A DNA stretch of 64,000 nt from Oxalobacteraceae bacterium AB_14 (GTDB lineage: Bacteria > Pseudomonadota > Gammaproteobacteria > Burkholderiales > Burkholderiaceae_D): NCBI GenBank assembly GCA_000381565.1, contig KB906724.1:716350-780349 (forward strand), in the 5' to 3' direction. The notes under the pieces were generated by a model that was not told the DNA's origin, made no database searches, and saw only the letters and a program-made list of their open reading frames with translations. A program made the position numbers and the translations under genes. How positions within the stretch are numbered: the stretch's first letter is position 1; each line of letters opens with the position of its first letter. This document shows, piece by piece, positions 56,768-64,000 of this stretch.

Positions 56768-57952
56768 ATGTCGATCCGAAGCTTCAGAGAAATCGCCGCA
56801 GCGGCTGTCTGCCTGCTGTCCAGTGCGGCGCATGCGCAATCGCTGCTGCGCGGATGCGACGCCATCGACAGTGCGGCGGGCGCCGTCTTGCCGGTGCTTG
56901 TGCGACAGCCCGTGTTTCCACCGATTCAGCTGGAGATACAAACGCCGCAGGCGCCTACCGTGTTCGCCAGCGCCGGCCGCAACTACCTGCTGTATGAACT
57001 GCACCTGCATAATTTTTCAGATCAGACGTTGCCGTTGCGGGGGCTTGAAGTCCTCAACGCGGACAATGGCGCGCTGCTCGAACTGATCAAGGGGCCGCAG
57101 CTGAAAGAACGCTTGCGGCTGGCCGGCGCCGGGGACGAGGGCGGCGAGCCCGCCCTTGCCGCCGGACGCGGCGCCGTTGTCTTCCTGTGCCTCGCGTTTG
57201 ACACGGCCGCGGCGCCGCAGAAATTGCGCCACCGCGTGCTGCTGGATGACGCCTATGCCGACGGCCCTGTGATCGGGACCCGCGCCACCAGGCTGCAAGT
57301 GCTCGGCCCGCCGCTGGCCGGCGCGAACTGGACGGCTGACAATGGCCCCAACCTCCAATCCCACCACCGCACCGGCGTGTTCGTCGCCGGCGGCCTGGCC
57401 TACAATGCCCGCCGCTATGCGTTCGACTGGAAGAAGTATCAAGCCGGCCTGTCCTACGGCGGCGATGCCCGCGATGTGCGCTCCTACTATGCCTACGGCG
57501 AGAACGTCCTGGCCGTGGCGGACGGTACGATCGTCGCCGCGCGTGACGGCATGCCGGACAACATCCCCCGCACCAAGGACGGCTTCACGCCGGCCGTGCC
57601 CGTCACCATGGACAACATTGCCGGCAATTTCATCATGATCGGCCTGGGCGATGGCCAGTTCGCGCAATATGCCCACTTGATGCCGGGCAGTGTACGCGTC
57701 AAGGCGGGCGACCGGGTGCGGCGCGGACAGTCCATTGGCCGGGTCGGCAATTCCGGCGACGCCCGCGTGCCGCATCTGCATTTCCAGGTCGCCAGCGCGC
57801 CGGACATCCTGGCCAGCGAAGGCCTGCCATACCTGATCGACCAGTTTCAAATGCAGGCGGCGGACGGGAAATGGACGACAAGAAAACGCGAGTTTCCGCT
57901 GGATGGCGCCGTCATCGACTTCACCCGCGAGACTGGCGTGCCGAAGAAGTAA
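56768..57952 (+). CDS. M23-family zinc peptidase, exported
   Basis: 394 residues from ATG 56768 (ATG 56702/56735 in the same frame are possible). A signal peptide ends near SSAAHAQ. The N-terminal part is beta-rich; the M23 domain at about 240-370 has ENVLAVADGTIVAARDGMPD, YAHLMPGSVRVKAGD and the zinc motif HLHF (H336, H338). Members cut peptidoglycan cross-links or peptides. The odd N-domain suggests a non-muralytic target; the substrate is unclear. Confidence 0.82.
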   Translation: MSIRSFREIAAAAVCLLSSAAHAQSLLRGCDAIDSAAGAVLPVLVRQPVFPPIQLEIQTPQAPTVFASAGRNYLLYELHLHNFSDQTLPLRGLEVLNADNGALLELIKGPQLKERLRLAGAGDEGGEPALAAGRGAVVFLCLAFDTAAAPQKLRHRVLLDDAYADGPVIGTRATRLQVLGPPLAGANWTADNGPNLQSHHRTGVFVAGGLAYNARRYAFDWKKYQAGLSYGGDARDVRSYYAYGENVLAVADGTIVAARDGMPDNIPRTKDGFTPAVPVTMDNIAGNFIMIGLGDGQFAQYAHLMPGSVRVKAGDRVRRGQSIGRVGNSGDARVPHLHFQVASAPDILASEGLPYLIDQFQMQAADGKWTTRKREFPLDGAVIDFTRETGVPKK

Positions 57953-57991
57953 GCGCGGTATTTCGCCGCCGCCGTCTGATATCATCGCCCG

Positions 57992-58645
57992 ATGAACAAG
58001 AAACTGATTTTCGTCGGCGCCGCCGCTGGCCTGCTGGGTTTGCTCAACCTGATGAGCCACGCCGAGCAGCGCGGCCAGGCGCCGTTCAACGCGCTGCTCA
58101 CGCCGGCCACCTGCGCACAGCCGCAGTGGCCGAACGAGGCGCGGCGCTACGAGATCGAAGGCGTGACGACGATCCGTTTCCAGATCGGCGCCGACGGCAA
58201 GGTCGTGCATCCGGAAGTATCCCAGGGCAGCGGCTGGCAGATACTCGACGATGCCGCCGTCCGCGGCATCTCCCGCTGCGTGTTCCAGCCCAACCTGGAT
58301 GAGGCCAGGAACGGCGCCTCCTTCCCGATGCAATTTGTCTGGCAATTCAGCGACGGTCCCGCCGTGCGCCCCTCGCTGGTGGCCGGCAGCTGCCCGCCGT
58401 CCGCGCGCTTCCAGGCGTTCAAGCAATTCGACCGCCGGCCGAGCGGCGGCGACGGCATCCTGCTGCGCTTCCTGGTCGACAGCGCTGGCGCGCCGATCCG
58501 CGTGGTCGCCGAACCCAACGGCCAGGCGCCCGAGCTGGCGCAACAGGCGGCCGACTACGTGCGGACTTGCCGCTTCGCGATAGATCCCCAGCTGGCCGGC
58601 CAGCGCACCGACACCGCTTTCGGCCGCGTACTGCTCAAGCCCTGA
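57992..58645 (+). CDS. TonB C-terminal-like exported protein
   Basis: 217 residues. N-terminal hydrophobic segment (KLIFVGAAAGLLGLLNLMS), then two TonB-box-like folds (VTTIRFQIGADGKVVHPEVS, ILDDAAVRGISRCVFQP; and GILLRFLVDSAGAPIRVVAE). Each repeat resembles the C-terminal domain of energy transducers. There is no Pro-rich spacer and no ExbB/D nearby, so it is not a classic TonB; a periplasmic structural or stress role is possible. It follows the M23 gene by 39 nt. Confidence 0.7.
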   Translation: MNKKLIFVGAAAGLLGLLNLMSHAEQRGQAPFNALLTPATCAQPQWPNEARRYEIEGVTTIRFQIGADGKVVHPEVSQGSGWQILDDAAVRGISRCVFQPNLDEARNGASFPMQFVWQFSDGPAVRPSLVAGSCPPSARFQAFKQFDRRPSGGDGILLRFLVDSAGAPIRVVAEPNGQAPELAQQAADYVRTCRFAIDPQLAGQRTDTAFGRVLLKP

Positions 58646-58695
58646 TCCGCAGGTCTCCTTGGTTGCATGACAATACTCTGTGCTATTCTTGGCAT

Positions 58696-58912
58696 ATGAG
58701 GCAACTTGGCAATAAATGCAATTTTTTGACATGGCTGACCGCCTGCGCGCTGGCGATGCTCATGGCGCTTGGCGCGCACGCCGTATAATGCAGATCTCAT
58801 CCGGCGTACCAGGCTGGGCCAGCGTCTGCTGCTGGAGTTGCCCAATCCCGACCTGCCGGAGGAAACGCCGTTGCAGAACAAAGAACTCTGGTACTCGCCG
58901 ACGCGGTATTAG
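58696..58912 (+). pseudogene. Small exported ORF, possibly frameshifted
   Basis: From ATG 58696 a 30-residue signal-peptide-like frame (LTWLTACALAMLMALGAHAV) ends at 58788. In another frame the DNA continues with a protein-like sequence (NADLIRRTRLGQRLLLELPN, then PEETPLQNKELWYSPTRY and stop at 58912). A one-base change near 58785 would join them into a protein of about 72 residues. No family is recognised. Confidence 0.35.
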
Positions 58913-58913
58913 A

Positions 58914-59102
58914 TCAGCGGATATCTTCGGCGCGGCGCCGGTCCGGCTCCGACAGCACGCGGGCGATCACCGGCAAGGGCACGCCGGCATCTTCCAGGAA
59001 CGTGGCGGCGGCTTCACGGCCGGCGCTTTCAAGCAGGGCCAGGCCGGCGTTGACGGCGATGGCTTTGGCCCGGTCCGGGCGTGAACGTCGTTCTACATGC
59101 AT
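58914..59102 (-). CDS. Small hypothetical protein
   Basis: 62 residues from ATG 59102 with GGGAG upstream. Ala/Arg-rich with helix-prone segments (AIAVNAGLALLESAGREAAA, then VIARVLSEPDRRR). No signal peptide or known domain. Convergent with the preceding small exported frame; divergent from msrA. Confidence 0.55.
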   Translation of the reverse strand: MHVERRSRPDRAKAIAVNAGLALLESAGREAAATFLEDAGVPLPVIARVLSEPDRRRAEDIR

Positions 59103-59235
59103 GGAGGACTCCCGTTTTTGTAGGTGTACATCAACGCTCAAGCTTAGCACAACAGCAATTGTTGTGGAGCAGCCTCACCTTGAAGAAATGGCGAACGTCA
59201 CTAAATTGAACAGATACATACACCAAGGATAGAAC

Positions 59236-59736
59236 ATGACAACAACTGAAACCGCCATCCTGGCCGGCGGCTGCTTCTGGGGCGTGCAGGACCTGGTGCG
59301 CAAACAAGCCGGCGTGCTGGCGACGCGGGTCGGCTACAGCGGCGGCGACGTGCCGAACGCCACCTACCGCAACCACGGCACCCATGCCGAGGCGCTGGAA
59401 ATCGTCTTCGATCCGGCCGTCATCAGCTATCGGAAAATCCTGGAATTCTTCTTCCAGATCCACGATCCGAGCACCCGTAACCGCCAGGGCAACGATATCG
59501 GCACGAGTTATCGCTCCGCAATTTACTATACCAACGAGCAACAAAAGTCGACGGCCGAGGACACCATCGCCGACGTCAATGCATCGGGCTTGTGGCCGGG
59601 GAAAGTCGTCACCGAAGTGGCGCCGGCCGGCCCGTTTTGGGAGGCCGAGCCGGAGCACCAGGACTATCTGGAGCGCATCCCCAACGGTTACACCTGCCAT
59701 TTCATCCGTCCGGACTGGCGGCTGCCCAAGCGTTGA
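59236..59736 (+). CDS. msrA: Peptide-methionine (S)-S-oxide reductase
   Basis: 166 residues with the active-site block [14 protein letters not shown] (catalytic C13) and GHDIGTSYR-like region ([14 protein letters not shown]). It repairs S-methionine sulfoxide in proteins with thioredoxin. Single gene with a hairpin after it. The C-terminus carries few extra cysteines, so recycling may be by a short relay. Confidence 0.93.
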   Translation: MTTTETAILAGGCFWGVQDLVRKQAGVLATRVGYSGGDVPNATYRNHGTHAEALEIVFDPAVISYRKILEFFFQIHDPSTRNRQGNDIGTSYRSAIYYTNEQQKSTAEDTIADVNASGLWPGKVVTEVAPAGPFWEAEPEHQDYLERIPNGYTCHFIRPDWRLPKR

Positions 59737-59766
59737 GATGAAATAAATATTCATTGTAATCAATGG

Positions 59767-59801
59767 CTTGCCTTCCGGAAGGTATTCGGAAGGCAAGGTT
59801 T
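59767..59801 (+). terminator. Hairpin after msrA, likely terminator
   Basis: CTTGCCTTCCG and CGGAAGGCAAG form a perfect 11-bp stem with a 9-nt loop, followed by GTTT. The T-run is short. Confidence 0.55.
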
Positions 59802-59856
59802 CCGCATGGCCGCTACAGTTTGACTCATGTTTCACTTCTCTTCGTTAGGAAGCACC

Positions 59857-60264
59857 ATGAGTCAATTATTTACAGCAGTGTATGAAGTCACCAGCGCCGC
59901 CGCGGGCTCGCCCACTTTGTGGTTGAACCTGGTCGTGAATGCGCAAAACGACAGCGTGATCGGTCACGCGCGGGTGGCGTTTGAGGGCGGCGAAAGCGCC
60001 GGCATTTCGGTGCGCGGACACCACACCCGGATCGAAGGCGAGCATCCGTTGCAGGCCGTGGTGCTGGCCGGCCTGCCGCCGATTTTCCCCACGGTGGAGG
60101 AGGCGCCGAGCGCATTCCAGTTGCTGATGGTGTTGCCGACCGCGTCCAGGAACGGCCAGGTCTGCTACAAGATGAGTTTTGGCCATCCGCAACAACCGCG
60201 CATCGTCGAGGTGCGTGACGGCAGTGCGCACGCGGTGCGGCCGGAACTGGCAACCAGCGCCTGA
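59857..60264 (+). CDS. DUF1842-like protein
   Basis: 135 residues from ATG 59857, with TTAGGA upstream. It has beta-rich sequence (SPTLWLNLVVNAQNDSVIGH, ISVRGHHTRIEG, AFQLLMVLPTASRNGQVCYK) like DUF1842, from memory. No signal peptide. Function unknown. A terminator lies 112 nt after the stop. Confidence 0.7.
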   Translation: MSQLFTAVYEVTSAAAGSPTLWLNLVVNAQNDSVIGHARVAFEGGESAGISVRGHHTRIEGEHPLQAVVLAGLPPIFPTVEEAPSAFQLLMVLPTASRNGQVCYKMSFGHPQQPRIVEVRDGSAHAVRPELATSA

Positions 60265-60593
60265 TTTGGGATTTCAGCGGTTTTGTGCCGCTGTCGTCGT
60301 CAGTACCACTTCCAAAGTGCACAAAATTGGTACTCACCAATTAACACGATGTTCAATTTGAGACATTCGAAAGTTAGGGCGCAATTGCGCCCTTTTGCCT
60401 GCTGAAATTGGTTGGTGGGCACTCACATTCTCTTTCAAGTTCCATATCGGTTCTTGCCGCAATAACTCTTCCTTGGTTGTAACTGGTATTTGATTGGATG
60501 TCCAAAAATAAAACCACTTGACTACCACTTCTTTGCGTTCCATCCTGAAAAAATAATAAAAGCATAGATTTACCCACCCAAGGAGGAGAAAGC
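60265..60593. other. Intergenic stretch before the chitinase gene
   Basis: About 330 bases without a convincing gene. It holds a terminator for the DUF1842 gene (60376-60396), an AT-rich part near 60545-60575 that probably contains the chitinase promoter, and a strong GGAGGAG ribosome site at 60580-60588 just before ATG 60594. Confidence 0.5.
60376..60396 (+). terminator. Rho-independent terminator after the DUF1842 gene
   Basis: AGGGCGCAA directly followed by its complement TTGCGCCCT and then TTT. Confidence 0.7.
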
Positions 60594-62327
60594 ATGGAAC
60601 GTGCAGTCAAGGGAAACGCGGCCGTACTCGGCCTGATCGCCAGTATGTTGGCGGCTTGCGGTGGGGGCAGCGACAGCCCCGCCACCACCACACCACAAAT
60701 GAAATTGCTGGGCGGCGTGCAAACCGCCGACACTGCCGCCGATTGTCCGGCATGGTCGTCCAGCGCGATCTACACGGTCGGCATGTGCGTGACCTACAAC
60801 GGCTCCACCTACAAGGCCAAATGGTGGACGCAAAATAACGTCCCAGGCACGGAGGAGTGGGGGCCATGGGCGCTGCAAGCGGTGACCCCGACGCCGACGC
60901 CAACTCCGACCCCAACGCCGACTCCGACTCCGACTCCGACTCCGACCCCAACGCCAACGCCAACGCCAACGCCAACGCCAACGCCAACGCCAACGCCAAC
61001 GCCAACGCCAACGCCAACGCCAACGCCGGTCGGCGGCCGTGAAATCGGCTCCTACTTCGCGCAGTGGGGCGTGTACGGCCGTAGCTACGAAGTGGCCGAC
61101 ATCCACACCACCAAGACCCCGGTCAATGGCGTGCAGACCAGCGTGGCCGACCAGCTCACCTTCATCAACTATGCCTTCGGCAACACCTACGCCAAGAACG
61201 GCGGCTACGAATGCGACATGGTCACCCGCGCCGAAGTGGGCAACGACACCCCGACCTCGCCGCAAGCCGGCACCGGCGGCGACGCCTACGCCGACTACCA
61301 ACGCCAGCCAACGCGCACCGTGGACGGCAAGACCGTCGCCTGGGACGCTCCGCTGACCGGCAACTTCCTGCAACTGAAGCTGCTCAAAGCTGCGCACCCG
61401 AACCTGAAGGTGTTCATCTCGCTGGGCGGCTGGAGCTGGTCGAAAAACTTCTCGGCCGCAGCCAAGACCGACGCCCTGCGCAAGCAACTGGCCAAGTCCT
61501 GCGTGAAGATGTTCATCGCCGGCGACCTGCCGGTGCAGGATGGACGCGGCGGCCCCGGCTCCGCCAAGGGCGTGTTTGACGGCATCGACATCGACTGGGA
61601 ATATCCGGGCGGCGGCGGCCAGCCGTACAACACCTATGACGCGGTCAACGACAAGCATAACTTCACGCTGCTGATGGCCGAGTTCCGCGCGCAGCTGGAC
61701 GCGCAAGGCGCCATCGATGGCAAGCGTTATGCGCTGACGGCCGCCATCGGCGCCGGCACCGAGAAGATCGCCCAGACCGAGCCAACCCTGTATTCGCAGT
61801 ACATGGACTGGGTCAACCTGATGAGCTACGACTTCCACGGCGCATGGGAGAGCACCACCAACTTCCACTCGCCGCTGTACCACGACCCTGCCGATCCTGC
61901 GACCGGCATCCTCGCCAAGTACAACACCAACGACGCCGTGACGGCGCTGGTGGCTGCCGGTATGCCGCGCAATAAGATCCTGCTCGGCGTGCCGTTCTAC
62001 GGACGCGGATGGAAAGGCGTAGCCGCCGGCCCGAACGCCAACGGCCTGTATCAAACCACCACCGGCGGCGCGGCGGGCACCTACGAGACCGGCATCGACG
62101 ACTACAAGGTCCTGGTCAACAAAGCCGGCACGCGCTGGTACCATCCGCAGACCAAACAGCTGTTCCTGTACACCGGCACCGGCGAATGGTGGAGCTACGA
62201 CGACCCGACCGTGATCGCGACCAAGATGCAGTACATGCGCGACCAGAGCTTGCGCGGCGCCTTCTCGTGGGAGCTGGACGGCGACGCCAGCGGCGCCCTG
62301 ACCAGCGCCGTCTGGAAAGGACGCTAA
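60594..62327 (+). CDS. GH18 chitinase lipoprotein with N-terminal chitin-binding domain
   Basis: 577 residues. The N-terminus has a lipobox SMLAACGGG. Residues about 50-95 are a CBM5/12-type chitin-binding domain ([35 protein letters not shown]). A Thr-Pro linker (about 98-143) leads to the GH18 barrel: [16 protein letters not shown], then the catalytic motif [11 protein letters not shown] (catalytic E336), [13 protein letters not shown] and [10 protein letters not shown]. It hydrolyses chitin outside the cell, anchored or released at the surface. It is followed after 3 nt by the JmjC-like gene, so the two are probably one operon. Confidence 0.93.
   Translation: MERAVKGNAAVLGLIASMLAACGGGSDSPATTTPQMKLLGGVQTADTAADCPAWSSSAIYTVGMCVTYNGSTYKAKWWTQNNVPGTEEWGPWALQAVTPTPTPTPTPTPTPTPTPTPTPTPTPTPTPTPTPTPTPTPTPTPTPTPVGGREIGSYFAQWGVYGRSYEVADIHTTKTPVNGVQTSVADQLTFINYAFGNTYAKNGGYECDMVTRAEVGNDTPTSPQAGTGGDAYADYQRQPTRTVDGKTVAWDAPLTGNFLQLKLLKAAHPNLKVFISLGGWSWSKNFSAAAKTDALRKQLAKSCVKMFIAGDLPVQDGRGGPGSAKGVFDGIDIDWEYPGGGGQPYNTYDAVNDKHNFTLLMAEFRAQLDAQGAIDGKRYALTAAIGAGTEKIAQTEPTLYSQYMDWVNLMSYDFHGAWESTTNFHSPLYHDPADPATGILAKYNTNDAVTALVAAGMPRNKILLGVPFYGRGWKGVAAGPNANGLYQTTTGGAAGTYETGIDDYKVLVNKAGTRWYHPQTKQLFLYTGTGEWWSYDDPTVIATKMQYMRDQSLRGAFSWELDGDASGALTSAVWKGR
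60744..60863 (+). repeat. Chitin-binding-domain repeat, copy A
   Basis: Some 120 bases encoding the CBM5/12 domain of the first chitinase are almost identical to 63494-63613 in the second; differences are a handful of mostly silent bases. The flanking parts are clearly less similar. Confidence 0.85.
60885..61026 (+). repeat. Thr-Pro linker microsatellite
   Basis: Tandem hexamers of the CCGACN/CCAACG type encode a (Thr-Pro)n linker between chitin-binding and catalytic domains. Length can change by six-base steps without a frame shift. A shorter, similar tract occurs in the second chitinase at about 63635-63752. Confidence 0.9.
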
Positions 62328-62330
62328 GCC

Positions 62331-63347
62331 ATGAAGCGCCATGCCGTTGTCCAAACCATCGGCGTCACCGACGCATGGCGCAGCTGGATCGCCGAGAACC
62401 TGATCCTCGGCATCCGTCCGGATACACTGGTCGGCATCCTGACCCAGTCCGGCATCGGCGCCCGCGAAGCCAACACGGAGGTCGCCGCCGCGTTGCGCAG
62501 CCCTTACCTTCAGGGCGTATCGCGTTTGCACAACCGGCTGGCCAAGCGCGATTGGGTGCTCCGCATCCAGTCGCAATTGAACCGGCTGGCGCCGACCGGG
62601 GTGCCGCGCCGGGAGCGCCTTTCCGGTGCGGTCTTCCTCGAACAGCATTACCGCCGCAATCTGCCGGTGATCATCACCGGCATGCTGGACGACTGCGCGG
62701 CCCGCAGCAAGTGGACGCTGGAGTATCTTGGCGAGCAGCTGGGCGAACGCATGGTGGAAGTGCAGTTCGGCCGCAGCGCCGATCCCGACTACGAGATGAA
62801 CAGCCAGTCGCACAAGCGGCGCATGCGCTTCGGCGAGTACGTGGACCTGGTGCGCGACAGCGGCCATACCAACGACTTTTACATGACCGCCAACAACGAC
62901 GGCCAGAATCGCGAGTCGCTGCAGGAGCTGATGGCCGACGCGCCGCCGCTGCCGGAATATCTGGACCCGGCAGGGCGCGGCTTTTTCTGGTTTGGTCCCG
63001 CCGGCACCATCACGCCGTTCCATCACGACCTGACCAACAACTTCATGATCCAGATCGCGGGGCGCAAACGCGTGCGGCTGATCGCTCCCTGCGATACGCC
63101 CAAGCTGTACAACCAGCGCCACTGCTTTACCCCGGTCGATGGACGCAACATCGACCTGCAGCGTTTTCCGATGATGGCAGACGTGCCGGTCATCGACTGC
63201 ATGCTGGAACCAGGCGAGATCCTGTTCCTGCCCGTCGGTTGGTGGCACTTCGTCGAAGCGCTGGATATCACCATCACCATCTCTGCCACCCACTTCAAGT
63301 GGGACAACGACTTCTACAGTCATTACCCGAACAATCACGATTTTTAA
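62331..63347 (+). CDS. Cupin-like/JmjC-type Fe(II)/2-oxoglutarate oxygenase
   Basis: 338 residues. The metal triad is present: H231-x-D233 in PFHHDLTNN and H306 in GWWHFVEAL, in a jelly-roll typical of cupin_8/JmjC hydroxylases (IQIAGRKRVRLIAP, VIDCMLEPGEILFLPVGWW). There is no signal peptide, so it acts in the cytoplasm. It probably hydroxylates a protein, RNA or small molecule; target unknown. It starts 3 nt after the first chitinase stop and is followed by a second chitinase 15 nt further on. Confidence 0.85.
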   Translation: MKRHAVVQTIGVTDAWRSWIAENLILGIRPDTLVGILTQSGIGAREANTEVAAALRSPYLQGVSRLHNRLAKRDWVLRIQSQLNRLAPTGVPRRERLSGAVFLEQHYRRNLPVIITGMLDDCAARSKWTLEYLGEQLGERMVEVQFGRSADPDYEMNSQSHKRRMRFGEYVDLVRDSGHTNDFYMTANNDGQNRESLQELMADAPPLPEYLDPAGRGFFWFGPAGTITPFHHDLTNNFMIQIAGRKRVRLIAPCDTPKLYNQRHCFTPVDGRNIDLQRFPMMADVPVIDCMLEPGEILFLPVGWWHFVEALDITITISATHFKWDNDFYSHYPNNHDF

Positions 63348-63362
63348 AATACGGGAGACAAA

Positions 63363-64000
<638 letters not shown>

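Noticed and set aside
60334-60543. Minus-strand frame of 69 codons between DUF1842 and chitinase genes
   Set aside because: No ribosome site, crosses a terminator, no recognisable sequence.
60885-61026. Tandem repeat that might suggest a CRISPR array
   Set aside because: Units are six bases in frame, encode Thr-Pro, and have no spacers.

Overview
The window reads as chromosomal DNA of a GC-rich betaproteobacterium, most likely an Oxalobacteraceae member of the Duganella/Massilia/Janthinobacterium type. This is an inference. It rests on the yebC-purD-hemF-nadD-rsfS-rlmH-maf-rng cluster, FecR/CHASE2 and DUF4214-RTX secretion loci, several chitin-degradation genes, small proteins that I recall as Oxalobacteraceae families, and CGTCATTCCCGC-type repeats between genes. 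No database search was possible, so all family names come from recognisable motifs and architecture.

Layout. 1-15.3 kb is a surface/secretion region: a CHASE2 sensor (partial, minus strand) diverges from a FecR-domain exported protein. A 1318-residue cysteine-free DUF4214/RTX protein follows, then a methyltransferase with a regulatory-domain architecture and a complete type I secretion operon (ABC ATPase, HlyD-type adaptor, TolC-type outer membrane protein, a small protein). Three TGTGA-N6-TCAC(A/G) palindromes lie about 41 bp upstream of predicted start points of the FecR gene, the RTX gene and the secretion operon, suggesting one CRP-like regulon. 15.3-23.9 kb holds trhO, a toxin-less cluster of antitoxin and immunity fragments, dnaE, and a MASE1 histidine kinase with a FixJ-type regulator. 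24-26 kb is an IS1634-family element. 26-31.8 kb holds an O-antigen-ligase/GT9 fusion, waaF, a diguanylate cyclase and a hydrolase.

32.4-34.9 kb is a lower-GC insert with a broken GGDEF end and a two-gene ATPase + DUF4276 (TOPRIM-like) module that resembles anti-phage systems. 34.9-42.2 kb is the conserved housekeeping cluster on the minus strand. 42.3-54.2 kb holds a frameshifted GT9 gene, a Tat-exported PhoD phosphatase, a toxin-antitoxin pair whose toxin carries a nonsense codon, a DMT transporter, mgsA, a quinone oxidoreductase, CsbD, a DUF4136 lipoprotein, pepN and fbp. 54.3-56.7 kb is a decayed integration region behind tRNA-Thr: integrase stub, repeats, a fused DUF5329/XRE gene, and a LysR/aldo-keto-reductase pair eroded by deletions. 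56.8-64 kb holds an M23 peptidase, a TonB-like protein, msrA, a DUF1842 protein and a chitin locus in which a JmjC/cupin-like oxygenase gene sits between two GH18 lipoprotein chitinase genes (the second runs off the window).
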